A stretch of DNA of 64,000 nucleotides from Thermocaproicibacter sp002410755 (lineage in GTDB: Bacteria; Bacillota; Clostridia; Oscillospirales; Acutalibacteraceae): assembly GCA_036839715.1 (NCBI GenBank), contig DAITDU010000005.1, positions 9,055-73,054 of the forward strand. The letters are read 5' to 3'. The position numbers and the translations under genes are program-made. Below, piece by piece: positions 41,987-50,745 of this stretch (its first letter is position 1; each line of letters begins with the position of its first letter). The notes under the pieces are model-generated. The model worked only from the letters and a program-made list of their open reading frames with translations. It was not told the DNA's origin and searched no databases.

Positions 41987-42421
41987 ATGAAAATTTTAGT
42001 GGATGCCGATGCCTGTCCAGTCAAGGAAATTCTCGTGGAAGAAGCCCGGCGCCGGAACATTCCGGTTACCATGCTCATTGACACAAGCCATATTCTGGAT
42101 GATGGCTACAGTACGGTGATTACTGTAGACCAGGGGCGGGACAGCGCCGATTTCCGCCTTGTGAACCTTATCCAGATTGGCGATATTGTTGTGACGCAGG
42201 ATTATGGGGTAGCGGCTGTCTCCCTTGCCCGGGGCGCAAAAGCCCTGAACCAGAACGGGCTTGTTTACAGCAACGGGAACATTGACCGTCTGCTGGACGA
42301 GCGGGCTATCGGACAGAAAATCCGGCGTGCAGGCGGCAGAGCCGGAAAAAACCGCAAAAGGGAAAAATCGGACGATGAAGCGTTCCGCAGGGCGCTGGTG
42401 TCTCTCCTTAATGGAGAATAA
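41987..42421 (+). CDS. YaiI/YqxD family protein (UPF0178, PIN-like)
   Basis: A 144-aa member of UPF0178. The start MKILVDADACPVKEIL gives the Asp residues typical of PIN-like nucleases, and later VTQDYGVAAVSLARGA and SNGNIDRLLDER follow the family. The biochemical role is not established. SD AAGGAAGGG precedes ATG 41987. The FAD-dependent oxidoreductase gene starts 24 bp downstream, so both may share the strong promoter at 41829. Confidence 0.9.
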   Translation: MKILVDADACPVKEILVEEARRRNIPVTMLIDTSHILDDGYSTVITVDQGRDSADFRLVNLIQIGDIVVTQDYGVAAVSLARGAKALNQNGLVYSNGNIDRLLDERAIGQKIRRAGGRAGKNRKREKSDDEAFRRALVSLLNGE

Positions 42422-42445
42422 GCAGGCAGAAAGGATGAAGTCCTG

Positions 42446-43882
42446 ATGGAAGACTATGATGTGATTGTTGTTGGTGCCGGCCCTGCCGGCATTTTTACTG
42501 CCCTGGAGCTTGATAAGCTCGCCCCGGAAAAACGAATCCTTGTCATTGATTCCGGCAGTGCGATTGAACACCGCTCCTGCCCGGCCCGTACGACTGGAAC
42601 TTGCAGGCACTGCGCAACTTGCAGCATTATGAACGGCTGGGCTGGTGCCGGTGCGTTTTCAGACGGAAAGCTGTCCCTTTCGGAAGAGGTCGGCGGAAAT
42701 ATTACGGATTATATATCTGTAGAGGAAGCACGAAGGCTGATCCATTATGCAGATGGGATTTACCTACATTTTGGCGCCCCGGATAAAGTTTATGGGATGA
42801 ATGATAAATTTGCCGAGAAGGTAGCTTACGAGGCACGGCGTGAAAATATCCGCTTGATTCCATGCCCTGTGCGCCATATGGGCACGGAGTATTCCTACCA
42901 GGTGCTGAAGGAAATGTACTATTACCTCAGCTCCCGCCCGAACTTTGAATTTCGCGAACATACAACGGCAAAATCCGTTGTGACAGAAAACGGGGCTGTT
43001 TCCGGCATACGGCTCTCTACGGATGGCGGGGAGGAAAAGTTTGTTTCTGCACCCTGTGTTGTCCTTGCACCGGGGCGCGGAGGTGCCGAATGGCTCAGCC
43101 GCGTCGCTGATTCCCTGGGACTTTCGATTGCAAATAATGAGGTTGATATTGGCGTGCGTGTAGAGGTTCCAAATGCCGTTATGGATCGCCTGACAAAAAA
43201 TCTTTATGAAGCGAAACTCATTTATTACTCGGATACCTTTGAAAACAAAGTCCGTACTTTTTGCATGAATCCAGGCGGTATTGTGAGTGAGGAGCACTAT
43301 GATACCCCCGGAGGCGGTATTGCTGTTGTGAACGGCCATTCCTACGCGGAAGAGTCGCGCCGTACAGAGAACACAAACTTTGCTCTTCTTGTTTCCACGC
43401 GTTTTACGCAGCCGTTTCATCAGCCGATTGAATATGGGCGCTATATTGCCCAACTTGGGAACATGCTTACGGGAGGCGGTATTATGGTGCAGCGCCTTGG
43501 TGACCTGCTGATGGGGCGCCGCACGGATGAATCCCGGCTGAAGCGCTCTACAACTGTTCCAACTTTAAAGACGGCTGTTCCAGGGGACCTTTCCTTTGTC
43601 TTGCCGCACCGTCATCTTACGAGTATTGTGGAGGCGCTACGCGCATTTGACAAGCTTGCCCCGGGCCTTTATTCTAAAAACACCCTTCTTTATGGGGTCG
43701 AAGTCAAGTTCTACTCTTCTAAAGTCAGTGTAAAAAACAATTTTGAGACTACCGTAAAGAACCTGTATGCAATCGGCGATGGCGCAGGTATTACCCGTGG
43801 CTTGATGCAGGCTTCTGTTACCGGTGTAGTAGTTGCACGGGATATTGCAGAGAAAACCGGGAAAAAGCCGGCTGGAAAATAA
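42446..43882 (+). CDS. FAD-dependent oxidoreductase of the COG2509 group
   Basis: A 478-aa flavoprotein with the dinucleotide-binding start YDVIVVGAGPAGIFTALEL in part (residues 4-22) and a C-terminal FAD site NLYAIGDGAGITRGLMQA. A Cys-rich patch, CPARTTGTCRHCATC (about residues 47-61), is conserved in this group and could bind metal or carry redox activity. The substrate is unknown. An SD (GAAAGGATG) lies before ATG 42446. It is likely co-transcribed with the YaiI/YqxD gene and ends in a strong terminator. Confidence 0.88.
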   Translation: MEDYDVIVVGAGPAGIFTALELDKLAPEKRILVIDSGSAIEHRSCPARTTGTCRHCATCSIMNGWAGAGAFSDGKLSLSEEVGGNITDYISVEEARRLIHYADGIYLHFGAPDKVYGMNDKFAEKVAYEARRENIRLIPCPVRHMGTEYSYQVLKEMYYYLSSRPNFEFREHTTAKSVVTENGAVSGIRLSTDGGEEKFVSAPCVVLAPGRGGAEWLSRVADSLGLSIANNEVDIGVRVEVPNAVMDRLTKNLYEAKLIYYSDTFENKVRTFCMNPGGIVSEEHYDTPGGGIAVVNGHSYAEESRRTENTNFALLVSTRFTQPFHQPIEYGRYIAQLGNMLTGGGIMVQRLGDLLMGRRTDESRLKRSTTVPTLKTAVPGDLSFVLPHRHLTSIVEALRAFDKLAPGLYSKNTLLYGVEVKFYSSKVSVKNNFETTVKNLYAIGDGAGITRGLMQASVTGVVVARDIAEKTGKKPAGK

Positions 43883-43895
43883 TAAGGAAAACAGA

Positions 43896-43930
43896 AAACG
43901 GCCCGGCATTCTAAAGATGCCGGGCCGTTT
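43896..43930. terminator. Bidirectional terminator
   Basis: AAACGGCCCGGCAT (43896-43909) with ATGCCGGGCCGTTT (43917-43930), a 14-bp perfect stem. It separates the FAD gene (+) from the flavin reductase gene (-). Confidence 0.85.
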
Positions 43931-43966
43931 CATGCTAAGAGAATAACTCTTTCGCTTCGGCAGGCC

Positions 43967-44491
43967 TCAACGCGGCAATTTTTCCTTTCCTGGAGCCTGA
44001 TAGGTTGGAGCATTTTTCGGACTTTTGCCCTTAATGACATTATGATAATAAGCATATGTCATTGGTGTTTTACCAGGGGTGCGCTTTCCATCAGTGACCT
44101 TTGCAAGGAATACAGTATGTGTTGCCGTTTCCATACGGTTAATAACTTCACAGACCAGCCAGCCGCATAAATTGGTTTTTAAGACTGGTGTACTGCCAAC
44201 CATTTCATAAGGGAGAGACTCAAATTTGTTAAAGTCTTTGCCACTGCGGAATCCGAATCTGCCAATTAGTTTTGGATTAGCATCCTGCGGCAGAATGTTA
44301 ATTGCAAGCCTGCCGCTTTTTGCGATACAGCCGTTTGTGTAGTTGTTATGGCTGACACTCAGGGCAACAGTTGCGGGTTCCGAAGTAACCTGCATGATGC
44401 TGTTGACAACGCAGCCGGTCGGGCGGTTGCCATCCATAACCGTTACAAGGTACACTCCATAGGAAAGATCATACAGTGCTGTTTGATCCAT
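43967..44491 (-). CDS. Flavin reductase-like, FMN-binding split-barrel protein
   Basis: A 174-aa protein of the flavin reductase domain family (LSYGVYLVTVMDGNRPTG in part, VVNSIMQVTSEPATVALSVS in part). Such proteins reduce FMN with NAD(P)H or pass electrons, for example next to flavodiiron proteins. No rubredoxin domain is attached. SD AAGGGGGA lies before ATG 44491. No redox partner is adjacent on its strand. Confidence 0.9.
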   Translation of the reverse strand: MDQTALYDLSYGVYLVTVMDGNRPTGCVVNSIMQVTSEPATVALSVSHNNYTNGCIAKSGRLAINILPQDANPKLIGRFGFRSGKDFNKFESLPYEMVGSTPVLKTNLCGWLVCEVINRMETATHTVFLAKVTDGKRTPGKTPMTYAYYHNVIKGKSPKNAPTYQAPGKEKLPR

Positions 44492-44632
44492 AACTTAAAT
44501 TCCCCCTTTGATAGATTTTCCTTCCATAATTTCCGCCTTATTATGATGGAATGCCATTTTTCAGGTAAATGATAGCTCATAGTATTTTTATGGGAAAAAC
44601 ATCCGGATGCCCATGTGAACAGAAAATAAAGA

Positions 44633-44674
44633 AGCAGACCGGACTTTCAAATCAGAATGAAAACCCGGTCCGCT
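44633..44674 (-). terminator. Terminator of pckA
   Basis: AGCAGACCGG (44633-44642 region) pairs with CCGGTCCGCT (44665-44674) with one mismatch; on the minus strand TTCTTTATTTT follows. Confidence 0.7.
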
Positions 44675-44714
44675 AAAGATTTAGCTGATACAGTGAGAAA
44701 AACTGAAAAGGCAG

Positions 44715-46298
44715 TTACGCCTTCGGGCCTGCATCAACGACATTCTTGGGCATATTCGGATACTTTTCTGCAAAGTTCTTCTGGAACATTCCTGCAAGCT
44801 TCTTTGCCGTTGCATCATAAGCAGCCTTATCGGCCCAGGTATCACGCGGGTTCATGATGGAAGCAGGAACATCCGGGCAGCTCTGCGGAACGTCAAGGTT
44901 AAAGGTCTTATCATGCTTAAACGCTGCCTTTTCCAGCGAACCGTTCAGCGCAGCGGTAACCATAGCACGGGTATAGCGCAACTTCATGCGGGAACCGGTT
45001 CCATAGGGGCCGCCAGTCCAGCCGGTATTCACAAGGTAAACCCTTGTGTTATACTTTTCAATGCGCTCACCAAGCATATTCGCGTAGACATTCGGATCCA
45101 TTGGCATGAAAGGCTCCCCAAACAGTGTCGAGAAAGTCGGAACAGGCTCGGTAATGCCGCGTTCGGTTCCGGCGACCTTGGAAGTAAAGCCGGTCACAAA
45201 ATGGTACATAGCCGCGTTCTTGTCCAGACGGGAGATCGGCGGAAGGACGCCGAAGCTGTCTGCCGTAAGGAAGATAACAACTTTCGGGATACCGCCTACG
45301 CCCGGGATTGCAGCGTTGGAAATGTAGTTGATTGGATAGCCAACGCGGGTGTTGTCAGTCAGGGTGTTATCGTCATAATTCGGCTTGCGGGTTTCGGGAT
45401 CAAGAATGACGTTCTCTGCTACACTGCCGAACTTGATTGCGTTGTAGATTTCCGGTTCACCTTCGGGGTCGAGCTTGATGCACTTTGCGTAGCAGCCGCC
45501 TTCAAAGTTAAAGATGCCATGGTCAGACCAGCCGTGCTCATCATCACCGATCAGGATACGGTTCGGGTCGGCGGAAAGGGTTGTCTTTCCGGTTCCGGAA
45601 AGGCCAAAGAACACAGCCGTTTCCTTTGTAACCGGATCCATGTTGGCCGAGCAGTGCATCGGCAGGACGCCTGCCTGAGGCATCAGGAGATTCATGACAG
45701 AGAAAACGCTCTTCTTGATTTCGCCGGAATATGCGGAGCCAGCAATCAGGACGGTCTTTGCTTCGTAGTCAATCATAATAGCGGCTTCGCTGTGAACACT
45801 GTCGATTTCCGGGATGCATTTGAAGCCCGGTGCAGCAATGACTACAAAATCCGGTTCCCCATAATTTGCAAGCTGCTCTGGTGTCGGGCGGATCAGAAGG
45901 TTATGAATGAAGAGGTTCTGGCATGCCAGTTCGTTCACAATGCGGAATTTCTTTGTGCAGGCAGGATCTGCTCCGGCATAACCGTCGAAGATGAAGATTT
46001 CATGGCCCTGCAGGTAAGCAACCATTTTTGCCTTAATGGCGTTAAACTTCTCGCGTGAAGTGGGAACGTTCACTTTGCCCCATGCAATTTTGTCATGGAC
46101 GGCCGGCGTGTCCACAATGAATTTATCTTTCGGGGAACGACCGGTGTATTTGCCGGTTTTTACAACCAGCGCGCCGGTGTCACTCAGTTCCCCTTCGCCG
46201 CGGCGCAGAGCAGCTTCCGTCAGGACGGCGGGGCTCAGGTTGCGGTATACGGCTTTTGGATTGATAATGCCGAGTTTTTCGATACCATAGGTTTCCAT
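44715..46298 (-). CDS. pckA: Phosphoenolpyruvate carboxykinase (ATP)
   Basis: A 527-aa ATP-dependent PEPCK that interconverts oxaloacetate and PEP; in anaerobes it often runs toward oxaloacetate and yields ATP. Features are the substrate loop RSPKDKFIV, kinase-1a P-loop GLSGTGKTTLSADP, kinase-2 GDDEHGWSDHGIFNFEGG in part, and the lid/adenine site ENVILDPETRKPNYDD in part. ATG 46298 (METYGIEKLG) has an SD AGGAGG; an upstream ATG at 46343 lies between promoter and SD. A promoter and a terminator flank the gene. Confidence 0.97.
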   Translation of the reverse strand: METYGIEKLGIINPKAVYRNLSPAVLTEAALRRGEGELSDTGALVVKTGKYTGRSPKDKFIVDTPAVHDKIAWGKVNVPTSREKFNAIKAKMVAYLQGHEIFIFDGYAGADPACTKKFRIVNELACQNLFIHNLLIRPTPEQLANYGEPDFVVIAAPGFKCIPEIDSVHSEAAIMIDYEAKTVLIAGSAYSGEIKKSVFSVMNLLMPQAGVLPMHCSANMDPVTKETAVFFGLSGTGKTTLSADPNRILIGDDEHGWSDHGIFNFEGGCYAKCIKLDPEGEPEIYNAIKFGSVAENVILDPETRKPNYDDNTLTDNTRVGYPINYISNAAIPGVGGIPKVVIFLTADSFGVLPPISRLDKNAAMYHFVTGFTSKVAGTERGITEPVPTFSTLFGEPFMPMDPNVYANMLGERIEKYNTRVYLVNTGWTGGPYGTGSRMKLRYTRAMVTAALNGSLEKAAFKHDKTFNLDVPQSCPDVPASIMNPRDTWADKAAYDATAKKLAGMFQKNFAEKYPNMPKNVVDAGPKA

Positions 46299-46346
46299 GC
46301 TGTATATACCTCCTATGCTTGTGATAAAAATATCATTCCGCATGTA

Positions 46347-46375
46347 ATTATACTACATAAAAAGCAAATTCACAA
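46347..46375 (-). promoter_or_regulatory. Promoter of pckA
   Basis: On the minus strand TTGTGA (46375-46370) and TATAAT (46352-46347), 17-bp spacer, 49 bp before the pckA ATG. Confidence 0.8.
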
Positions 46376-46408
46376 TAAAGGAGATATAAATTTTCGATTA
46401 AAACAAGC

Positions 46409-46440
46409 AAGCACTTCCTGCAAAAAAGCAGGAAGTGCTT
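46409..46440 (-). terminator. Terminator of the SGNH hydrolase gene
   Basis: AAGCACTTCCTGC (46409-46421) with GCAGGAAGTGCTT (46428-46440), a perfect 13-bp stem with a six-base loop; a T-rich tract follows on the minus strand. Confidence 0.85.
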
Positions 46441-46458
46441 TTCAGGGAGACCAAAGTT

Positions 46459-47160
46459 TCAGGAAGCATAGGCTTTGCGGTAACGGCTGATTTCCCCACT
46501 GATGATGTGGCTGATGAGTTCATGGCCATGCTCATTCGGATGGATTCCATCGCTGCAAATCATCGACTGGTAATCCCGCCTTTTTAGAAATGGGCTGGTA
46601 ATATCAATAAGGGGGACATTCATCCTGCCTGCCAGGTGTGCAATTTCCAGGTTGTACATTTCGTGCCAACGGTAAATATGCTCAACATCGTTATGGAGCC
46701 ACGACAGGATGTTCTTTTGATTGATTCCGCGGGAAAACCAGGCAAAATAGCGCGGTGCATCGATTGGCGGAAGGGAAAGGAGGACCGGCTGGCTTCCGGC
46801 ATTGCGCACCTCGCAGATCATTTTGGCGTACTGCTCCGTAAAGGCATCCGGCGGCGTATTCGGCTGATGCTCCGCGTCGGGATCCGCGGCAATTTCCGGC
46901 CATTTGTAGTCGCAGTCATTTCCACCGAACTCCAGTACCACATGGTCGTAATCCTTTAGCTCGGAGCGGTGGCGCTCCAGCATTTCCAGTCCCTTCGACA
47001 CAGTCGAACCAAAACGGGAGAAATTCCTTATTGCAATCTTCTTTTCTGCCGCAATGCGGTTTGCAAAGCTGTCCTTCAGGAGGGCATATCTGCCGGCATC
47101 GCTGTTTAGAACGACACCCTTTGCAACAGAGTCCCCAAAAATACAAATGCTGTTCAGCAT
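46459..47160 (-). CDS. SGNH/GDSL-type esterase or lipase, cytoplasmic
   Basis: A 233-aa SGNH hydrolase with all four blocks: block I IFGDSVAKG (Ser at about residue 10), Gly in FSRFGSTV, block III EFGGNDCDY and block V SDGIHPNEHGH with the catalytic Asp and His. It has no signal peptide. Such enzymes deacylate sugars, lipids or polymers; the substrate is unknown. SD GGAGGA precedes ATG 47160. It has its own promoter (47207-47235) and terminator. Confidence 0.9.
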   Translation of the reverse strand: MLNSICIFGDSVAKGVVLNSDAGRYALLKDSFANRIAAEKKIAIRNFSRFGSTVSKGLEMLERHRSELKDYDHVVLEFGGNDCDYKWPEIAADPDAEHQPNTPPDAFTEQYAKMICEVRNAGSQPVLLSLPPIDAPRYFAWFSRGINQKNILSWLHNDVEHIYRWHEMYNLEIAHLAGRMNVPLIDITSPFLKRRDYQSMICSDGIHPNEHGHELISHIISGEISRYRKAYAS

Positions 47161-47206
47161 GGCAATCCTCCTGTATAAAGCTAAAACTTATAATCTAGTT
47201 TTTAAA

Positions 47207-47235
47207 ACTATATAATATAATAAGCAAAATGTCAA
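47207..47235 (-). promoter_or_regulatory. Promoter of the SGNH hydrolase gene
   Basis: On the minus strand TTGACA (47235-47230) and TATAGT (47212-47207), 17-bp spacer, 47 bp before the ATG. Confidence 0.75.
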
Positions 47236-47417
47236 TAGTTTATTTATTAAGTTTTTTTATTTCTGAATTTTGACCAGATGAAGCCATCCGGCCAATAAAG
47301 ATTTTGCGCAGAAATTTCTAAATAATCCGCCGATTTGATTTTTTGTGCGGCTGTGAAACATACCTGATTTCCCAAAAATTTGTTTGAAAATAACCGGTGT
47401 TCCCATGGATTCTTCCA

Positions 47418-47446
47418 TTGACAAAAAGGCACCAGTGAGTTATAAT
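47418..47446 (+). promoter_or_regulatory. Promoter of the feo operon
   Basis: TTGACA (47418-47423) and TATAAT (47441-47446), 17-bp spacer: a perfect sigma-A consensus promoter, so strong that it must be repressed when iron is sufficient. Confidence 0.88.
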
Positions 47447-47453
47447 TAACTAT

Positions 47454-47469
47454 GTTAGCAGCGTCTAAC
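47454..47469 (+). promoter_or_regulatory. Candidate metal-repressor operator in the feo promoter
   Basis: The dyad GTTAGCAGCGTCTAAC (arms GTTAG and CTAAC) begins 8 bp after the -10 box and covers the expected start of transcription. TTAG...CTAA half-sites recall DtxR/IdeR-type boxes. A repressor bound here would block the promoter. The regulator is not in the window. Confidence 0.5.
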
Positions 47470-47497
47470 TCAATGAAGGCTGAAAAGGGGAGATGAA

Positions 47498-47737
47498 ATG
47501 GCGGAAAGAACACTAGCTCAGCTTCCAATCGGGAAGGCGTCGAAAATTGTGAAGGTAAAAGGACAGGGTGCGCTGCGGCGAAGGCTGCTGGACATGGGCC
47601 TTACGCCGCGTACGGAAATACTGGTCCGCAAGGTGGCACCGATGGGGGATCCGATTGAAATCCAGCTCCGCGGCTATGAGCTTACCATGCGCATAGATGA
47701 CGCGAAGAATATTGTAATTGAAGGGGATGGCAAATGA
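47498..47737 (+). CDS. feoA: Ferrous iron transport protein A
   Basis: A 79-aa SH3-like FeoA protein, which assists FeoB in Fe2+ uptake. The start LAQLPIGKASKIVKV and RRRLLDMGLTPRTEILV are typical. SD AGGGGAGA lies before ATG 47498. The TGA ends one base before the favoured feoB ATG, so the two are coupled. Confidence 0.95.
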   Translation: MAERTLAQLPIGKASKIVKVKGQGALRRRLLDMGLTPRTEILVRKVAPMGDPIEIQLRGYELTMRIDDAKNIVIEGDGK

Positions 47738-47738
47738 A

Positions 47739-49742
47739 ATGGTTTTTGCCTTGGCCGGGAATCAGAACAGCGGCAAAACAACGCTTTTTAACCAGCTTAC
47801 GGGTTCTAACCAGCATGTAGGGAATTTCCCGGGAGTCACGGTAGACCGGAAAGACGGTGTAATCCGCGGTCATAATTCGGATACGGTGGTTGACCTTCCC
47901 GGCATTTATTCGCTTTCACCCTATACAGACGAAGAGATCGTCACGAGGGATTTCCTGCTGAACGGACATCCGGACGGCATCATCGACATCGTGGATGCAA
48001 CGAATATTGAGCGGAATCTCTATCTTAGCCTTCAGCTTATTGAGCTGAATATTCCGATGGTGATTGCGCTCAATATGATGGATGAGGTCCGGGCGAACGG
48101 CGGCACTGTGAAGCTCCAGGAGTTTCAGAAGCAGATTGGCGTGCCAGTCGTGCCGATCAGCGCAAGCAGAAACGAGGGCGTTGGCGAACTGATTGATATT
48201 GCACTGACGACGGCGCGGGAGCGTCGGCTGCCAATGCGGCAGGACTTCTGCACCGGAGCGGTGCACCGTACGATTCATTCTGTTGCGCATATGGTGGAAG
48301 ACCACGCACAGCGGATTCACGTCCCGCCGAGGTTTGCCGCCACGAAACTTGTAGAAGGCGACGAGCCGATGCGCAGTGCGCTGAAACTTTCCCAGAATGA
48401 GCTTGACATGATTGAGCATGACGTGAAGGAAATGGAGCACGAGCTGAATACCGACCGCGATGCAGCCCTTGCAGACATGCGCTATGAATTTATTGAAAAG
48501 CTCTGCTCCACAACAGTTGTCCGTATGGGCGAGTCTAGGGAGCACAGGCGGAGCGTCCGGATTGACAGGGTTCTGACAGGCAAATATACTGCCATACCGA
48601 TTTTCCTTGCCATTATGATGCTGATTTTCTGGCTGACATTTGGCGTAATTGGGAAATATCTCAGTGACCTGCTGGCGCAGGGCATTGACTCCCTTTCCAG
48701 TGCGGTTAATTCCGGCCTGACGGTATTTGGCACGAATCCGGTGATGAAATCGCTGATTATCAACGGCGTGTTTGCAGGTGTTGGCAGCGTGCTTCAATTC
48801 CTGCCCACGATTGTTGTACTGTTCTTTTTCCTTTCCATCCTGGAAGACAGCGGCTATATGGCGCGCATCGCATTTGTGATGGATAAGCCCCTGCGGAAAA
48901 TTGGCCTTTCGGGGCGGAGCTTTGTCCCCATGCTGGTTGGCTTTGGATGCTCTGTTCCAGCCATTATGTCTGCGCGTACGCTTTCCAGTGAGCGTGACCG
49001 AAAAATGACAATATATCTCGTGCCATTCATGAGCTGCAGCGCGAAGCTGCCAATCTACGCGATTTTTTCGGCAGCGTTTTTCCCGCGGAACAGTGCTCTG
49101 GTGATGATTGGGCTTTATGTTTTCGGAATCCTCATGGGTATCGTGAGTGCACTGCTGATGAAAGGGACCGTGTTCCACGGGAACCCGGTGCCGTTTGTCA
49201 TGGAACTGCCGAACTACCGGATGCCAAGTCCAAAGAGTGTATTGCTTCTGGTATGGGACAAGGCGAAAGATTTTATCGTCCGTGCGTTTACCATTATTTT
49301 TACTGCTACCATTATCATCTGGTTCCTCCAGACGTTTGACATCCGCTTTAATGTTGTTTCCGGCGGAAAGGACAGTATGCTTGCGGCCATCGGCACCTTG
49401 GTGTCTCCGATTTTCCGTCCGCTCGGCTTCAATGACTGGCGTGTCTCGACAGCGCTTTTGACGGGCTTTACCGCAAAGGAAGCCGTTATCAGCACGTTTG
49501 CCGTGCTGACCGGAACAAGCACGGCAAATCTCGGCTCGGCCCTTGCCAATATATTTACACCGGTTACAGCGTTCTCCTTCCTGATTTTCACTTTGCTTTA
49601 TACACCGTGCATTGCGGCAATCACGTCAGTGCGCAATGAGCTCCACAGCAGAAAAGGAGCTTTTGGGGTTGTCCTTTACCAGTGCGGGTTTGCCTGGGTT
49701 GCCTCTTTCCTCGTCTATCACCTTTGCCTGCTGTTTGCATGA
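47739..49742 (+). CDS. feoB: Ferrous iron transporter FeoB
   Basis: A 667-aa Fe2+ transporter with an N-terminal G domain: G1 GNQNSGKTTLF, G2 GVTVDRKDG, G3 VDLPGIYSLSP, G4 ALNMMDE. A helical spacer follows (about 180-270) and then two Gate domains with about eight helices, including VPMLVGFGCSVPAIM. The start is open: ATG 47739 gives the usual FeoB start (MVFALAGN); TTG 47718 and ATG 47727 are in frame inside feoA but lack a spaced SD. The operon is feoA-feoB and the small Cys-rich protein. Confidence 0.96.
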   Translation: MVFALAGNQNSGKTTLFNQLTGSNQHVGNFPGVTVDRKDGVIRGHNSDTVVDLPGIYSLSPYTDEEIVTRDFLLNGHPDGIIDIVDATNIERNLYLSLQLIELNIPMVIALNMMDEVRANGGTVKLQEFQKQIGVPVVPISASRNEGVGELIDIALTTARERRLPMRQDFCTGAVHRTIHSVAHMVEDHAQRIHVPPRFAATKLVEGDEPMRSALKLSQNELDMIEHDVKEMEHELNTDRDAALADMRYEFIEKLCSTTVVRMGESREHRRSVRIDRVLTGKYTAIPIFLAIMMLIFWLTFGVIGKYLSDLLAQGIDSLSSAVNSGLTVFGTNPVMKSLIINGVFAGVGSVLQFLPTIVVLFFFLSILEDSGYMARIAFVMDKPLRKIGLSGRSFVPMLVGFGCSVPAIMSARTLSSERDRKMTIYLVPFMSCSAKLPIYAIFSAAFFPRNSALVMIGLYVFGILMGIVSALLMKGTVFHGNPVPFVMELPNYRMPSPKSVLLLVWDKAKDFIVRAFTIIFTATIIIWFLQTFDIRFNVVSGGKDSMLAAIGTLVSPIFRPLGFNDWRVSTALLTGFTAKEAVISTFAVLTGTSTANLGSALANIFTPVTAFSFLIFTLLYTPCIAAITSVRNELHSRKGAFGVVLYQCGFAWVASFLVYHLCLLFA

Positions 49743-49757
49743 TGGGAGGAAAATTTT

Positions 49758-49910
49758 ATGAACCTTATAGACTGGATCCTTCTGGCCTGCCTAGCAGTCC
49801 TGCTGTTTTTTGCAGCGCGTCACGCATACCTTCACCGAAATGATGAGTGCAGCGGAGACTGCTCTGCCTGTCCGTATCATACGCAGTGCACACGGAGAAA
49901 AAAGAAGTAA
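49758..49910 (+). CDS. FeoB-associated Cys-rich membrane protein (50 aa)
   Basis: A 50-aa peptide with one helix (residues about 5-20) and a Cys-rich tail, CSGDCSACPYHTQC, ending in KKK. This is the pattern of the FeoB-associated Cys-rich family found after feoB in Firmicutes; it may bind iron at the membrane. SD GGGAGGA lies before ATG 49758, 15 bp after the feoB stop. A terminator follows. Confidence 0.88.
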   Translation: MNLIDWILLACLAVLLFFAARHAYLHRNDECSGDCSACPYHTQCTRRKKK

Positions 49911-49919
49911 AATTAACTG

Positions 49920-49947
49920 CCCGGCCGAAAAAGCCGGGCCATTTTTA
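49920..49947 (+). terminator. Terminator of the feo operon
   Basis: CCCGGC (49920-49925) pairs with GCCGGG (49933-49938), then CCATTTTTA. Confidence 0.75.
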
Positions 49948-50020
49948 TACCTGCGGTTGCAATCCTTTACCAAATCTGCTAAAGTGTGACAGAAGCAAAG
50001 CAGCAAGGGAGTGGAAGCTT

Positions 50021-50659
50021 ATGATCCGAAACATGGTGTTTGATATGGGCGGTGTACTTTTTTCCTATAATCCGCTCGCTTTTGTCCGGAAGTACTGTCA
50101 GAATCCGGATGATGCGGAACTGATAAACCGGGAGCTTTTCGGCGCACCGGAATGGGAGCAGATGGACCGTGGAACCATGACGGATCAGGCGTACCTTGCC
50201 ACTGTGCTGCCGCGTATTCCGGAGCACCTCCGGACGGTAGCAGTCTATCTTTTTGAGCACTGGCACGAGATGCCGCGCCCGTTTCCTGAGATGGAGCGGC
50301 TGATTCACGCACTGAAGGAGAGCGGCTACCGGATTTACCTGCTTTCCAACATGAGCACGCGCTTTTACCGCTTTTACCAGAATATCCCGGCGATGCGCTG
50401 GTTTGACGGGATGATTGTCTCTTCAGACGTCCATCTGCTGAAGCCTGAACCGGAAATTTATTGCTGTCTGTTCAGGCGCTTTGGCCTGGTGCCGGAGGAA
50501 TGCTTCTTCCTTGACGACCGCCTGGAGAATGTAAGGGCTGGTGAAGAGCTCGGCATAAAAGGATTTCTGTTTCAGCGTGATTATTCAGCCCTTGCCGACG
50601 CATTTCATGCGGCCGGTATTGTGTTTAACAAAAATATAGCAGATTTCGGGAAAATATAA
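50021..50659 (+). CDS. HAD-family hydrolase (YihX-like phosphatase)
   Basis: A 212-aa HAD subfamily IA hydrolase. Motif I is FDMGGVLFSY (nucleophile Asp at residue 8; the second Asp is Gly, as in YihX and epoxide hydrolase relatives), motif II LLSNMST, motif III Lys in LKPEPEIY and motif IV FFLDDRLENV. YihX-like enzymes remove phosphate from sugar phosphates such as glucose 1-phosphate. ATG 50021 (SD AAGGGAG) is preferred; a longer upstream frame covers the feo terminator. Confidence 0.9.
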   Translation: MIRNMVFDMGGVLFSYNPLAFVRKYCQNPDDAELINRELFGAPEWEQMDRGTMTDQAYLATVLPRIPEHLRTVAVYLFEHWHEMPRPFPEMERLIHALKESGYRIYLLSNMSTRFYRFYQNIPAMRWFDGMIVSSDVHLLKPEPEIYCCLFRRFGLVPEECFFLDDRLENVRAGEELGIKGFLFQRDYSALADAFHAAGIVFNKNIADFGKI

Positions 50660-50670
50660 GAAAAACAAAA

Positions 50671-50730
50671 AAGAAATAGAATACTAATGGGATTTAGCAG
50701 ACAATTTGTCCCATTAGTATTCTACTTTTC
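50671..50730. terminator. Bidirectional terminator between HAD and Dabb genes
   Basis: TAGAATACTAATGGGA (50677-50692) with TCCCATTAGTATTCTA (50709-50724), a perfect 16-bp stem, with an A-rich tract before and CTTTTC after. Confidence 0.85.
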
Positions 50731-50745
50731 TGCATTTTTCGATAT

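Larger units (their letters stand above)
47161..47497. other. 337-bp divergent promoter region (SGNH gene and feo operon)
   Basis: This AT-rich region holds the promoters of the SGNH gene (-) and of feoA (+), described separately, and no coding frame that I can support. The middle (about 47240-47410) shows no structure I can name. Confidence 0.6.

Noticed and set aside
44913..46058. 381-codon frame on the plus strand
   Set aside because: Antisense shadow of pckA, without SD.
47916..49178. 420-codon frame on the minus strand
   Set aside because: Antisense shadow of feoB; composition is that of a reversed membrane protein.
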